A stretch of DNA of 44,647 nt from Cupriavidus sp. UYMMa02A (GCA_001725945.1 LRMT01000303.1:1-44647), one strand, 5' to 3'. Shown: positions 17,461-27,524, numbered from the stretch's first letter. Translations and numbers: made by a program. The notes: generated by a model from the letters alone, not told the origin.

Positions 17461-18201
17461 TTGCCCACGCTGATCCCAGCCGCCAGCCGCACCATGGCTG
17501 TGTTCGAGGTCTTCGCCCGGGAGCAGCGCGACCTGTCGAACTCCGACGTGGCGCGGCTGCTCTCGCTCGCGGACAGCAGTTGCTCCGATCTGCTGCATAC
17601 CTTGCACTCGCTCGGTTATCTGATGCGCACCTCGCGCACCCGCCGCTTCTATCCGAGCGGCCGGCTGCTGGAGACCGCGCGCCGCATTGCCGAGAGCGAT
17701 CCGCTGACCGCGCTGGCGCAGGAAGCGGTCGACCAGCTTGCCGAGCGCACCAATGAAAGCGCCTTCTTCGGCGTGCTGGAACCGATGGCCGTCAAGGTGG
17801 CAGCCGCAGCGGCGAGCCGGCTGCCGCTGCGCTACATCCTCGACGTCGGCGAGCGCGTGGCCTTGCACGCGTCGGCGCTGGGCAAGTCGATGCTCGGCCT
17901 GCTTCCCGAAGAGGAAGCCCGCGCCCGCCTCGACGCCATCCGCCGTCCCGCCGTCACACCCCACACCGTGGTCGACGTGGACCGCCTGCTCGATCAGCTC
18001 CAGCGCGGCCGCGAGCTTGGCTGGTACGAGGCCCACGAGGAAGGCACGCCCGGCGTGACGGCGCTGGCCGTCTCGCTCTGGATGGGCGGACAACCCGTTG
18101 GCCTGTCGCTGGCCGGCCCCGTCGCCCGTATCGAGAAGAACCGCGAAACCTATCTGTCGGCCCTGCGCGAAGTCAGCCAGGCGCTGCACGCCGACAACTG
18201 A
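17461..18201 (+). CDS. IclR-family transcriptional regulator (copy 2, TTG start)
   Basis: This intact 246-residue IclR regulator is a paralogue of the one at 11448-12187, with near-identical blocks such as HTLHSLGYLMRT, TNESAFFG and LHASALGKS. The winged helix covers roughly residues 10-65 and the effector-binding domain 75-240. I place the start at the TTG at 17461 because GGAG at 17450-17453 is correctly spaced, and because the resulting MPTLIPAA matches the MPTMIPAA start and exact length of the paralogue; the next ATG, 17494, would cut into the conserved N-terminus. It is followed after 25 bases by the long catabolic operon in the same direction and is divergent from a Bug gene, so it probably controls both. 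Confidence 0.9.
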   Translation: MPTLIPAASRTMAVFEVFAREQRDLSNSDVARLLSLADSSCSDLLHTLHSLGYLMRTSRTRRFYPSGRLLETARRIAESDPLTALAQEAVDQLAERTNESAFFGVLEPMAVKVAAAAASRLPLRYILDVGERVALHASALGKSMLGLLPEEEARARLDAIRRPAVTPHTVVDVDRLLDQLQRGRELGWYEAHEEGTPGVTALAVSLWMGGQPVGLSLAGPVARIEKNRETYLSALREVSQALHADN

Positions 18202-18226
18202 GCAAACCCTGGCATCTGGAGGAGAC

Positions 18227-18975
18227 ATGGATCTTGGATTGAACGATCGCGTGGCGATCATCACCGGCTCGGCGCGCGGCATCGGCGCCGAGACGGCACG
18301 CATGCTGGCGAAGGAAGGCGCTTCGGTCGTCGTGACCGATCTCGACCTCGCTGCAGCCGAAGAGAACGCCCGCGCCATCGAGGCCGCCGGCGGCAAGGCC
18401 ATCGCCGTGGCCTGCGACGTGCGCAACGAAGAACAGGTGAAGCAGCTCGCCGGTGCGGCGCTGGAAGCCTACGGCCGCATCGACGTGCTGGTGACAACGC
18501 CGGCCTGGTCAAGGACCGCACCATCCTCAAGATGGAAGAAGCCGACTGGGACCTCGTGCTCGACGTCACCCTGAAGGGCGCGTTCCACTGCTGTCGCGCC
18601 GTGCTACCCGCCATGCACGAGCGCGGCTGGGGCCGCATCATCAACATCAGTTCGCGCGCTCTGTTTGGCAATCCTGGGCAGGCCAACTACTCGACGGCCA
18701 AGGCCGGGATCATCGGCCTGACCCGCGCGCTGTCGCTGGAGCAGGCGCGCAAGGGCGTGACGGTCAACGCGATCGCTCCGGGCTATATCGAGACCGAGTA
18801 CATCAAGAGCCTGCCGAACTACGAAACGATCCTTGCCAACGTCATGGCGAAGAACGCTGTCACCTTCCCGGGCCAGACCAGCGACATCGCCGGCGCCGTG
18901 TGCTTCATGGCATCCGAACACGCGCGCTACATCACGGGCACGACCCTTTTTGTGACGGGAGGCCGCTATGGCTGA
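18227..18975 (+). CDS. FabG-like short-chain dehydrogenase/3-oxoacyl reductase
   Basis: This SDR has about 249 residues and resembles FabG and related 3-hydroxyacyl dehydrogenases: TGSARGIG cofactor motif, NNAGLVKDRTILKM, INISSRALFGNPGQANYSTAKAG with catalytic Ser, Tyr and Lys, and the ending TGTTLFVTGG. One base is missing near 18493 (gtgacaacgcc for gtgaacaacgcc), which restores LVNNAG. The ATG at 18227 has ggagga in front. Its stop overlaps the start of the next acyl-CoA dehydrogenase gene by eight bases, indicating translational coupling. It probably oxidises a 3-hydroxyacyl-CoA or reduces the oxo form in the pathway of this operon. Confidence 0.87.
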
Positions 18976-20129
18976 TCCGATGGTTGACGTTGACGGTCTC
19001 GACAGCGACCAGCAGCTGCTGCGCGACAACATCCGCCGCTACCTCAAGGAGAAAATTGCGCCGCGCATTCCGCAGGCGGAGCGCGACAAGCAGTTTCCAC
19101 ACGAGGCCATGACCGGCCTGATCGACTTCGGCTACTTCGGCGGCATCCTGCCCGAAGCCGACGGCGCCTTGGACTGGACTACCCGACGTGGGCCGTGATG
19201 ATGGAAGAGGCCGGCTACTGCTGGCTGTCGCTGCGCATCCTGCTCAATGCCTGAACATTGTTTCCGGAATCATCAACGCTTACGGCACCGAGGATCAGAA
19301 GGCGCGCTTCGTCCGTCCGCTGCTGCGCAACGAACGGAAGCCCTTCGTGTCGATCTCCGAGCCCGACGTGGGCTCGAACGTGGCCGAGGTCAAGACCCGC
19401 GCCGACAAGCGCGGCGACCGCTACGTGCTGAACGGCAGCAAGCTGTGGGTCACCAACGGCATGTTTGCCGACTTCGGCATCGTGGTGGCGCGCACCTATA
19501 GCGAGACCTGCAACGGCGAACTGTCGCTGTTCCTGGTCGAGCGCGACGTGACGAAGTACGACGCCACGCCCGTTGACGTGGTGTTCACGCGAAGCACCGG
19601 CACGGCCGCTTTCACCTTCGAGAACGCCGAGATCCCGGCGGCCAACCTGATCGGCACCGAAGGCCAGGGCCTGCGCCAGATCCTCATCGGCCTGAACTTT
19701 GGCCGCCTGAACGTGGCGATGGGGGCGGTGGGCGCGGCGCAGTGCGCACTCGACCTGTCTATCGACTATGCGCTGCAGCGCAAGCAGTTCGGCCGCCAGA
19801 TCGGCTCGTTCCAGCTCGTGCAGAAGCACATCGTCGACATGACGATGCGCGTGCAGGCCGCGCGCTCGCTCGGCTACCGCGCCGCCCGCTCGATGCAGAA
19901 CGGCACTGCGCGCACCGAGTGCTCGATTGCCAAGCTGTACGCCACCGAGGCAGCTTTCGAGGTCGCCAACCTGGCGCTGCAGGTACACGGCGGCATCGGC
20001 TACGCCACCGACTACCCCATCGAACGGATCTTCCGCGACACCCGCGGCGGGATGATCCCCGAAGGCACCACCGAGATCCAGACGCTGATCATCGGCCGCG
20101 AAATTCTCGGCATCAGCGCACTGACCTGA
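18968..20129 (+). CDS. Acyl-CoA dehydrogenase (catalytic Glu present)
   Basis: This flavoenzyme of about 387 residues oxidises an acyl-CoA to the 2-enoyl-CoA, passing electrons to ETF. Domain motifs appear in order: N-terminal helices (ERDKQFPHEAM), the FAD-binding FVSISEPDVGSN, the middle KLWVTNGMFADF strand region, RKQFGRQIGSFQLVQ, and VHGGIGYATDYPIERIFRD. The usual active-site Glu appears in PEGTTEIQ near the C-terminus. Two missing bases break the frame, near 19168 (gcgccttgg for gcgcccttgg) and near 19251 (aatgcctgaac for aatgccctgaac). It overlaps the preceding SDR gene and precedes a MaoC hydratase, a natural beta-oxidation order. Confidence 0.9.
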
Positions 20130-20166
20130 ACACACCTGAACACAAACACATCTGGAGACACGCAGC

Positions 20167-20667
20167 ATGACCCAACCCGCCATCCTCGACCAGATCGCCC
20201 GGACCACGCTCTACTGGGAAGACCTGACGCCGGGCATGACCTACAGCACCTCGTCGCGCACCATCACCGAGGCCGACGTGGCCGCCTTTGCTGCGCTGAC
20301 CGGCGACTTCAACAAGGTCCACGTCGATGCCGAATACGCCAAGGGCACTATCTTCGGCCAGCGCATCGCCCACGGCATGCTGGTCGCCGCGTTCATGGCC
20401 GGCCTGACCTCGCGCTCGATCCCGAACCAGTTTTTCGAAGGATCGCTGTTCAGCGTGCTGGAAAACCGCCTGAAGTTCCCGAAGCCGACCTTCATCGGCG
20501 ACACCATCCGCGTGGACATCGAAGTCACCGAGCAGAAGCCAACCAGCCGCCCGGACCGCGGCATCGTCAGCTTCCTGCGCAAGGCCGTGAACCAGCGCGG
20601 TGAAGTCGTCGCCGAGATGGCCGCCACCTGCCTGTTCAAGCGCCGCACACCGGGGGAAGCACAATGA
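20167..20667 (+). CDS. MaoC-family (R)-specific enoyl-CoA hydratase
   Basis: This intact 166-residue hot-dog-fold protein carries the hydratase 2 motif FAALTGDFNKVHVDAEYAK, with the catalytic pair Asp47 and His52, followed by GQRIAHGML. MaoC hydratases add water to 2-enoyl-CoA to give (R)-3-hydroxyacyl-CoA. It follows an acyl-CoA dehydrogenase and a FabG-like SDR, so the three could carry out dehydrogenation, hydration and oxidation in turn. Its stop overlaps the start of the NDP-forming acyl-CoA synthetase gene in an ATGA junction at 20664-20667. Confidence 0.9.
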   Translation: MTQPAILDQIARTTLYWEDLTPGMTYSTSSRTITEADVAAFAALTGDFNKVHVDAEYAKGTIFGQRIAHGMLVAAFMAGLTSRSIPNQFFEGSLFSVLENRLKFPKPTFIGDTIRVDIEVTEQKPTSRPDRGIVSFLRKAVNQRGEVVAEMAATCLFKRRTPGEAQ

Positions 20668-22823
20668 GTGCCAAACCAGACGCCAACGGCCTCTGGTTCA
20701 GCGACCTCACCCGCCTGGTCGAGCCTCGCTCGATCGTGCTGGTGGGCGCTTCCGAGAAGCCCGACAGCATCGGCGCCCGCACCTTCGAGAACCTGACGGT
20801 CTACTCGCAGTTCCAGGGCGACCTGTACCTCGTCAACCCGGGCCGCAAGGAAATCCACGGGCGGCCGTGCTATCCCTCGGTGCGCGACCTTGGCGGCGTG
20901 CCCGATCTCGCCATCCTTGCCGTGCGCGCCGACATGGTGCTCGACGCGCTGCGCGAATGCGGCGAGTGCGGTGTGAAATTCGCCATCGTCTTCACCTCGG
21001 GTTTCGGCGAGACCGGTGACGAAGGCCGGGCTGTCGAGTCCGAGATGCGCGAGATCGTCGCAAGACCGGCATGCGCATCTATGGTCCGAACTGCCCCGGG
21101 CTGAATAACATGAATGCGCGTCTCGGCATGACGTTCTCGCCGGCCTGGCGCATCGACAATGCCAGGCCCGGCCCCATCGGGGTGGCCACGCAGGGCGGCG
21201 GGCTGGGCCGCTCGTTCATCCAGTCGATGGACCGCGGCGTAGGCATCGGCCTGTGGTGCTCGGGCGGCAACGAGGCCGACCTGGAGGTCAGCGATTACAT
21301 CCACTACATGGCGGATGCGCCGGATATCAAGGTCATCGTTACCACGCTCGAAGGCGTGCGCAACGGCCCGCGCTTCATGGCGGCCGCGCTGCATGCCGCG
21401 CGCCGGGGCAAGCCCATTGTCGCGTTGAAGGTCGCAAGTCGGAAATCGGCGCCAAGGCCGCCGCGTCGCACACCGCCGCCATCGCCGGCGTGGCCGAGAT
21501 CAACAGTGCGGTGTTCCGTCAGCTCGGCATCATCGAGGTGGACGACATCGACGAACTGATCGACGTGGCCTCGCTGCTGTCGCGTGCCACGCCGACCGGC
21601 AAGGAGCAGCTCGCCGTCTACAGCTTCTCTGGCGGCACGGCGGCGCTGTGCACCGACATGGTCGCATCGCCGGCCTGAGGCTTTCGAAGTTCGCGCCGCA
21701 AACGCTTGAAGCACTGGGCCGCGCGCTGCCTGGCTACGCCGCGTTCGACAACCCGGTGGACGTGACCGCCGAGGTGCTGGTCAATGCCGAGGTCGGCTAC
21801 GCCGCGCTCAAGGCCACCGCCAGCGACCCGAATACCGACCTCGTGCTGGTCCCGATTCCCGTGGAGTACGGCAAGACCAGCGCCATGCTCGCCGACAGCA
21901 TGGTTCGCGTGCAGTCAGAGCAGAGCACGCCCATCGTCCCGGTCTGGATGAGCGACCGCACTGGCGAAGGCCATCGCAAGATGATCGAAGGCGGCCTCAT
22001 GCCCATGCGCGCGGTCGGCAACGCGGTGCAGGCCGTGAAGCGGTTCATCGAGTATGGCAAATGGCAGGCGCAGTTCGACCACAACTGGCGTCCGCTCGGC
22101 GAGATCGCCCCACGCCGGGCCAAAGGCGATTGCGCGGCCCTGTCGGAAGCCGGTGGCAAGGCGCTGCTGGCACGTGCCGGCGTGACCGTGCCGGGCGGCG
22201 TGGTCGCGCCTCGGCCGGCGAGGCGGCGCAGGCCTTCCGCAATGTGGCCACAGAAGGCACCGGCAAGGCCGTGATGAAAATCGTCAGCGCGGCCATCACG
22301 CACAAGACCGATATCGGTGGCGTACGCCTGGGCATCGCGTCGGAAGATGCTGCCCGCGCGGCGTCGAGGAAATCTACGCCAGCGGTTGCAAGGCCGCGCC
22401 GGCGGACCGGATCGAAGGCGTGCTGGTCGAGCCGATGCTGCCGTCGCCGTTCGTGGAAGCCGTAGTCGGCATCCACCGCGACGAGGTGTTCGGCCATGTC
22501 TGCACGTTTGGCCTCGGCGGTGTCGCGATCGAGCTGTTCAAGGACGTCAGCCGCCGACTGCTGCCACTCACGCCGCAATCGCGCGGGCGATGATCGCCGA
22601 GACGCGCTGCCATGAGCTGCTGAAGGGGCATCGCGGCCAGGCGGCATTCGATATCGACGCCCTTGCGGACACGCTGGTCAAGCTGTCGGACTTCGTGGCA
22701 AGGCACGCCGATCGCATCGACGAACTCGAAATCAATCCCCTCGCGGTGCGTCCGCAGGGCCAGGGCGTGGTGGCGCTGGACGCCGTCATTACCTGTCGTG
22801 ACATGGAGTCCTCCCAATGGTAA
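20664..22823 (+). CDS. NDP-forming acyl-CoA synthetase, fused alpha-beta type (six frame breaks)
   Basis: The product, about 721 residues after correction, belongs to the acetate-CoA ligase (ADP-forming)/succinyl-CoA synthetase-like family, which makes an acyl-CoA through an acyl phosphate and a phosphohistidine. Order: CoA-binding domain (RSIVLVGASEKPDSIG, GPNCPGLNN), ligase-CoA domain with the probable phosphohistidine in AAASHTAAIAG, then a C-terminal ATP-grasp part (KTDIGGVRLGIAS, CTFGLGGVAIELFKDVSRR, ELEINPLAV). Single bases are missing near 21061, 21433, 21664, 22213, 22361 and 22567; the six together restore a multiple of three. The start overlaps the MaoC stop, and its end overlaps the next lyase gene, so a complex with that lyase is plausible. 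The substrate is unknown. Confidence 0.85.
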
Positions 22824-23586
22824 AGACCGACATCGGCTATACGACGACCGATACCATCATGGTGCGCGGCAAGAACCTGTCGACCGAGATCATCGGCAAG
22901 TTCGACTTCGTCGACATGATCTTCTTCACCACGCTTTCGCGCATGCCGACGCCGCGCGAGAAAGTCATGGTCAATGCGCTGCTGGTGACCACGGCGGACC
23001 ACGCATCACGCCCAGCTCGCTGTCGGCCCGCCTGACGTACATCGGCGCGCCGGAAGCGCTGCAGGGCGCGGTTGCCACTGGCCTGCTCGGCGCCGGAAGC
23101 GTGTTCCTTGGCCCGATGCAGAACGCCGCGGAAATGCTGCTCGAAGGCGCGAAGGCACTGCGAGACGGCGCGACCGACGACGAAGTCACGCAGGCCGCGC
23201 GCGACGTGATCATCCGCCACAAGGAGCGCCGCCAGCAAGTCTTCGGCGTGGGCCACCCGATCCACGTCGACGGCGACCCGCGGGTGCCAGCCCTGCGCGA
23301 CCTGTCGCGCGAGAACGGCTACTACGGCCTGCACTGGCGCCTGATGGAAGCCATCTCGGCAGTGCTGATCAACGAGCACAAGCGCAAGTTGCCCATGAAC
23401 GTGGTGGGCGCCATCGGCGCCATCATCGCCGCCATGGGACTGGACCCGCTGATCGGGCGCGGCCTGGCGCTCGTGGGCCGCTCGGCCGGCCTGCTGGCCC
23501 ACGTGCTGGAAGAAAAGAGCCAGCCGATGGCGCGCGAGGCGTGGGAACTCGTGCTGCAGGCCGACCCGCGCAACGTCCTGCCCTGA
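22817..23586 (+). CDS. Citryl-CoA lyase-like protein (citrate synthase fold)
   Basis: This protein of about 256 residues has the short citrate-synthase-type fold of citryl-CoA lyases and the C-terminal part of ATP-citrate lyase. Visible signatures are TTADHGITPS with His62, FGVGHPIH with His147, and VGRSAGLLAHVLEEK with Arg222 and His229. Enzymes of this group cleave (or form) a C-C bond in a citryl-CoA-like thioester. One base is missing near 23000 (gaccacgcatc for gaccacggcatc). The start at 22817 lies inside the end of the acyl-CoA synthetase gene, so the two are translationally coupled. Together they resemble a split ATP-citrate lyase. The neighbouring beta-oxidation genes suggest a substrate other than citrate, but this is not certain. 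Confidence 0.8.
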
Positions 23587-23594
23587 CGTTTGAA

Positions 23595-23620
23595 CCGGCC
23601 CGGCCGCCGCGCCGGGCCGG
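23595..23620 (+). other. Strong intercistronic hairpin
   Basis: CCGGCCCGGC and GCCGGGCCGG form a perfect 10-base GC stem with a 6-base loop between the lyase stop (23586) and the next dehydrogenase start (23649). There is no T-run, so it is more likely an attenuating or mRNA-stabilising hairpin than a full terminator. Confidence 0.55.
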
Positions 23621-23648
23621 CGACAAGAATTCGCTGAGAGACATCCCG

Positions 23649-24813
23649 ATGCAGAAGCTCACCGCCGAACGGCGCATGATCCAGGAAGCCGCCCGCCAGT
23701 TCACGATGGAACGGGTGCTGCCGCTGGCCAACAAGCTGGACCCGGAGAAGGGCCAGATTCCGCGTGAACTGATCGACGAGATGGCCGAGCTGGGCTATTT
23801 CGGCATCCTCGTGCCCGAGGAATACGGCGGCCTCGGTCTCGGTGCCTACGAGTACTGCCTGGTTGCCGAACAGCTCTCGCGCGGCTGGATGAGCGTGGGC
23901 AGCCTGATCGCGCGCGGCAACCAGTTGATTGGCGTGCTCAAGGCGCTCACGCCGGAGAAGAAGGCCGAATACCTGCCCCGCATGGTGCGCGGCGAGTTCC
24001 TTGGTGCGTTCTCGCTGTCGGAGCCCAATGCCGGTTCCGACGTCGCCAATATTGCATGCCGCGCGGTGCGCGACGGCGACGAGTGGGTGATCACCGGCAA
24101 CAAGTACTGGTGCACCTTCGCCGACGAGGCGGACTTCATACTCGTCATCTGCCGCACCGATCCGGTGGTCGATCCGAAGGCCCGCCACAAGGGGCTCTCC
24201 GCCTTCATGGTCGAGAAGCCGCGCGGCCAGTTGCCCGAGGGCGTCAAGGGCAGCATCATCCCCAAGATCGGCTACCACGGCTGGACCACCTGGGAGCTGG
24301 CCTTCGACGGCTGCCGCGTGCCGCAAGCGAAGATGGTCGGCGAGGAAGGCAAGGCCTTCTACCTTGCCACGGCCGGACTGGAAACCGCGCGCGCCCACAC
24401 CGCCGCCCGTTCCATCGGCCTGGCGCAGGGCGCGCTGGAGGATTCGATCCAGTACGCCAGGGACCGGGCGCAATTCGGCTCGCCCATCGGCAACTTCCAG
24501 GCGATCCGCTTCAAGATTGCCGACATGGCCACGCAGATCGAGGCCGCGCGCGCCCTGCTCTATTCGGTGTGCGAGAAGATCGACGACGGCGCCGCGCCGA
24601 CACCGGGGCATCGATGGTCAAGCTGTTCGCCAGCGAGATGTGCGAGCGCGTGACCAGCGAGGGCCTGCAGATTCATGGCGGCGCAGGCTACACCACACAC
24701 TTCGCGGCCGAGCGCTACTGGCGCGATGCGCGGCTGACCAGGATCTTCGAGGGCACGTCCGAAATCCAGATGCGCATCATCTCCGACGCCTCATGGGCAA
24801 GGTGACGACATGA
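23649..24813 (+). CDS. Acyl-CoA dehydrogenase (second of the operon)
   Basis: This flavoenzyme of about 388 residues oxidises an acyl-CoA. It has the usual order: N-terminal helical domain (LVPEEYGGLGLG), FAD-contact FSLSEPNAGSDVAN, the middle NKYWCTFADEAD segment, DRAQFGSPIGNFQAI, and LQIHGGAGYTTHFAAERYWRDAR. The catalytic Glu is present in FEGTSEIQ. Two bases are missing: near 24599 (ccgacacc for ccggacacc) and near 24791 (gacgcctcatg for gacgccctcatg). The second places the natural stop at 24811-24813, overlapping the ATG of the following CoA-transferase in an ATGA junction. It differs clearly from the dehydrogenase at 18968, so it probably acts on another intermediate. Confidence 0.9.
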
Positions 24814-26033
24814 CCCGACCGGCATCCCCCGCGCCCTCGCCGGCCTGCGCGTGGTCGATCTCACGCAAATGCTGGCCGGACCGTTCTGCACCCAGGTCCT
24901 GGCCGACCACGGCGCCGACGTCATCAAGGTCGAAGCCATGACAGGCGACGGCACGCGCCTGACCGCGCCGTTCTGCGAGGACGACACGCTGCGCGAGTAC
25001 GGCGGCTATTTCCAGAGCGTCAACCGCAACAAGCGGTCGATTGCGTCGACCTGAAGACCGCCGAGGGCGTGGCCCTCGTCCGCCAATTGATCGACGACGC
25101 CGACATCGTCGTCGAGACTTCCGCGCCGGTGTCATGGAGCGGCTCGGCCTGGGCTGGGAGACGCTGCGCGAAAGCAACCCGCGCCTGGTCTACGGCACGG
25201 TGCGCGGCTTCGGCGACCCGCGCTCCGGCGCCAGTCCTTACGCGGACTGGCCGGCCTACGACGTGGTTGCGCAGGCCATGGGCGGCATGATGGGCATCAC
25301 CGGACCGGATCGGCAAACCCCGATGAAGATCGGCCCCGGCGTGGGCGACACCATCCCCGCGCTGATGCTCTGCATCGGCATCCTGTCGGCCGTGCATCGC
25401 GTCAGGGAAACCGGCAAGGGCCAGTTCGTGGACGTGGCGATGACCGACGCCGTGCTAGCCATGTGCGAACGCATTGTCTACCAGACCTCGTACACCGGCG
25501 TCGTGCCCGGCCCCGAAGGCAACCGCCATCCGCTGCTGTGCCCGTTCGGCCTGTTCCGGGCGCGCGACGGCTACGTGTCGATCGCCGTGGCCAACGATCC
25601 GCTGTGGGAAAAGCTCGCCGCTGCTATCGGCCGTCCTGAACTGGGCTCCGATCCGGCCTTCGCCACCAATGCAGCCAGGGTCGCCAACACGCAGCAGGTC
25701 ATCGAACTGCTGGAAGGTTTCACCTCCGTCCGGACCAAGGACGAGATTGCCCGCGTGCTGGGCGGCAAGGTGCCTTTCGGGCCGGTCTGCACCGCAGCCG
25801 AGATCTTTGCCGACCCGCACTATGCGGTGCGCGAGATGCTGGTGGACGTCGACCAGCCCGGCTCGGCACAGCGCGTGAAAATCGCCGGCGTGCCGATCAA
25901 GCTCAGCGACACCCCGGGCGCGGTCCGCTGCCGTGCGCCGATGCTGGGCGAGCACACCGACGAAATTCTTCTCGCCAACGGCTACAGCCGCGCCGATATC
26001 GATCGTCTGCGCGCGGCGGGCGCCGTTCGCTAA
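24810..26033 (+). CDS. Family III (CaiB/BaiF) CoA-transferase
   Basis: This enzyme of about 408 residues moves CoA between carboxylic acids, here most likely activating the imported acid. The CaiB/BaiF fold is shown by ALAGLRVVDLTQMLAGP, DHGADVIKVEA, NRNKRSI, LVYGTVRGFG, and a probable nucleophilic Asp in GPGVGDTIPALM. Single bases are missing near 24820, 25046 and 25117, after which the frame runs intact for about 300 codons. Its ATG overlaps the stop of the acyl-CoA dehydrogenase gene. The LysR regulator gene follows 19 bases downstream. The donor and acceptor acids are unknown. Confidence 0.88.
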
Positions 26034-26052
26034 CGATTCTGGAACCGTAGAA

Positions 26053-26955
26053 ATGGACCTCCGACAAATGCGACAGGCGCTCGTCCTGAGCGAGACCCTG
26101 AATTTCCACCGCGCCGCCGAGCGCCTGTGCATGGCGCAGCCGCCGTTGTCCACGGCCATCCGCAAGCTCGAGGAGGAACTCGGCACCACGCTGTTCGACC
26201 GGCTGCCGTCCGGCCTCACGGTGACCCCAGTCGGGGAACTGGTGCTGCGGCAGATGCGCAATGCGCTGTTCTTCGCCGACGAGATCCGCCGGGCTGCAAG
26301 TGAAGGCGATGCCGGCGAGCGCGGCAAGCTGCGCGTCGGCTTTGTCGGCTCGTCCGTGTATTCGCTGATGCCCCGGCTGATCCGCGCTTTCCGCACCCGC
26401 TACCCGCACGTGGAACTGGTGATCGAGGAATCCACCACCGTCGACCTGCTGCACGCTGTGGAGGAACACACGCTCGACGCCGCGCTGGTCCGCTTTCCTG
26501 TGCTCGGAAAGACCGCGGCCCAGATCACGCTGCTGCAACCCGATCCGCTCGTGCTGGCCGTCAACGCGGATTCGCCGCTGGCCCAACGCAAGTTCGTCGC
26601 ACTTTCCGATTTGGGCGACACCCCGTTCATCGTCTATTCGCAGGAACGCGTGCCGACCATGCACGCGCTGATCATGTACGCCTTCGAGGCGGAGGGAATC
26701 CGGCCGCCGATCGCACAGGAAGCGGTGCAGGTGCCGACGATCCTGGCGCTCGTGGAAAGCGGCCTGGGCGTCGCGCTCGTACCGGCCGCCACTGCGCGGC
26801 TGGGCGGCGAAGGCATCCGCCACATCCCGCTGACCGGATTGCCGGATCGGATGGACTTCGGCATCGCTCTGGCGACGCTGCCGGAACCCAGCAACGCCAC
26901 GACGCGGAACTTCGTCGCACTGGCGCAGGAGGTGACGCGGGAGGTTGCGCCATAG
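26053..26955 (+). CDS. LysR-family transcriptional regulator
   Basis: This intact 300-residue regulator begins with the LysR winged helix-turn-helix (MDLRQMRQALVLSETLNFHRAAERL, about residues 1-60, with PPLSTAIRKLEEELG as recognition region) and continues with a periplasmic-binding-protein-like effector domain from about residue 92 (LRVGFVGSSVYSLMP). It is the last gene in the operon that starts at 18227, only 19 bases after the CoA-transferase, so it is co-transcribed with the genes it may control. No tandem LysR box was seen next to it, but two tandem dyads of LysR type lie at 12268 and 38283, and it is the only LysR gene in the window, so it is a candidate for their binding protein. Confidence 0.92.
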   Translation: MDLRQMRQALVLSETLNFHRAAERLCMAQPPLSTAIRKLEEELGTTLFDRLPSGLTVTPVGELVLRQMRNALFFADEIRRAASEGDAGERGKLRVGFVGSSVYSLMPRLIRAFRTRYPHVELVIEESTTVDLLHAVEEHTLDAALVRFPVLGKTAAQITLLQPDPLVLAVNADSPLAQRKFVALSDLGDTPFIVYSQERVPTMHALIMYAFEAEGIRPPIAQEAVQVPTILALVESGLGVALVPAATARLGGEGIRHIPLTGLPDRMDFGIALATLPEPSNATTRNFVALAQEVTREVAP

Positions 26956-27067
26956 CGCCGCACGGTCTCGGCGAAGAGGCGCCTCGCCGATTGCGGGAAA
27001 GCCGCCGAGGGGCGCCGAGTGCTACGCGTAACCGCTACGCGATCCCCTCCCCCCGGCCATCAGGCGC

Positions 27068-27414
27068 TCAGATCGGCTTTTCCAGCTGCCTTGCCTGCTT
27101 CTCCTTGAAGCGCAAGCCATACCATTGGCCGATTTGCCGCTTCGTCAGGTAGCCCTTCTTCTTGCGGTCGATTTCATCGAAGTGGGTGTAGACGTCGGCA
27201 TGCCCGCCTGCGCCTCGTCGCGCGTCAGCTTGCCGTCGTGGTTGGCATCGGCCGCCGCGAACTTCTCTGCATACATCTGCTTGACCTCCTTCGCGGTCAT
27301 CTGAGCCGGCGGCGCGCCGGCCGCCGATGCCGGCGCCTGGGCGCACGCAAGCGTGGCGGACAGCGACCCTAGCAGGGCCACGGCAATAGCGAGCGAACGC
27401 TGCATGTTGTTCAT
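27068..27414 (-). CDS. Small exported EF-hand protein
   Basis: This small protein, about 115 residues after correction, has a signal peptide (about residues 1-25, ending ATLACAQA). It has one canonical EF-hand calcium loop, DANHDGKLTRDE, and a second degenerate one, DEIDRKKKGYLT. It is predicted to be periplasmic and to bind calcium. The frame breaks near 27201 (atgccgacgtc, where one extra C joins the halves). It lies downstream of the acyl-CoA synthetase gene on the same strand but beyond a hairpin, so it may be transcribed separately. Its role is unknown; a link to the catabolic operon is not shown. Confidence 0.7.
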
Positions 27415-27524
27415 CTTCAAGGTTCTCCTCCTCGTCTTGTTGAGAAATTCATTCTGGGTCCGCGGTCCGGCTGAATGCAACCGACTTCGCGGGTGGGCTG
27501 GGAAAACCATGGCGGAACTAAAGT

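Noticed and set aside
26956..27067. gctacgcg repeated twice in the gap between LysR and EF-hand genes
   Set aside because: Only two short copies and no stem with a T-run; too little to call a repeat or terminator.
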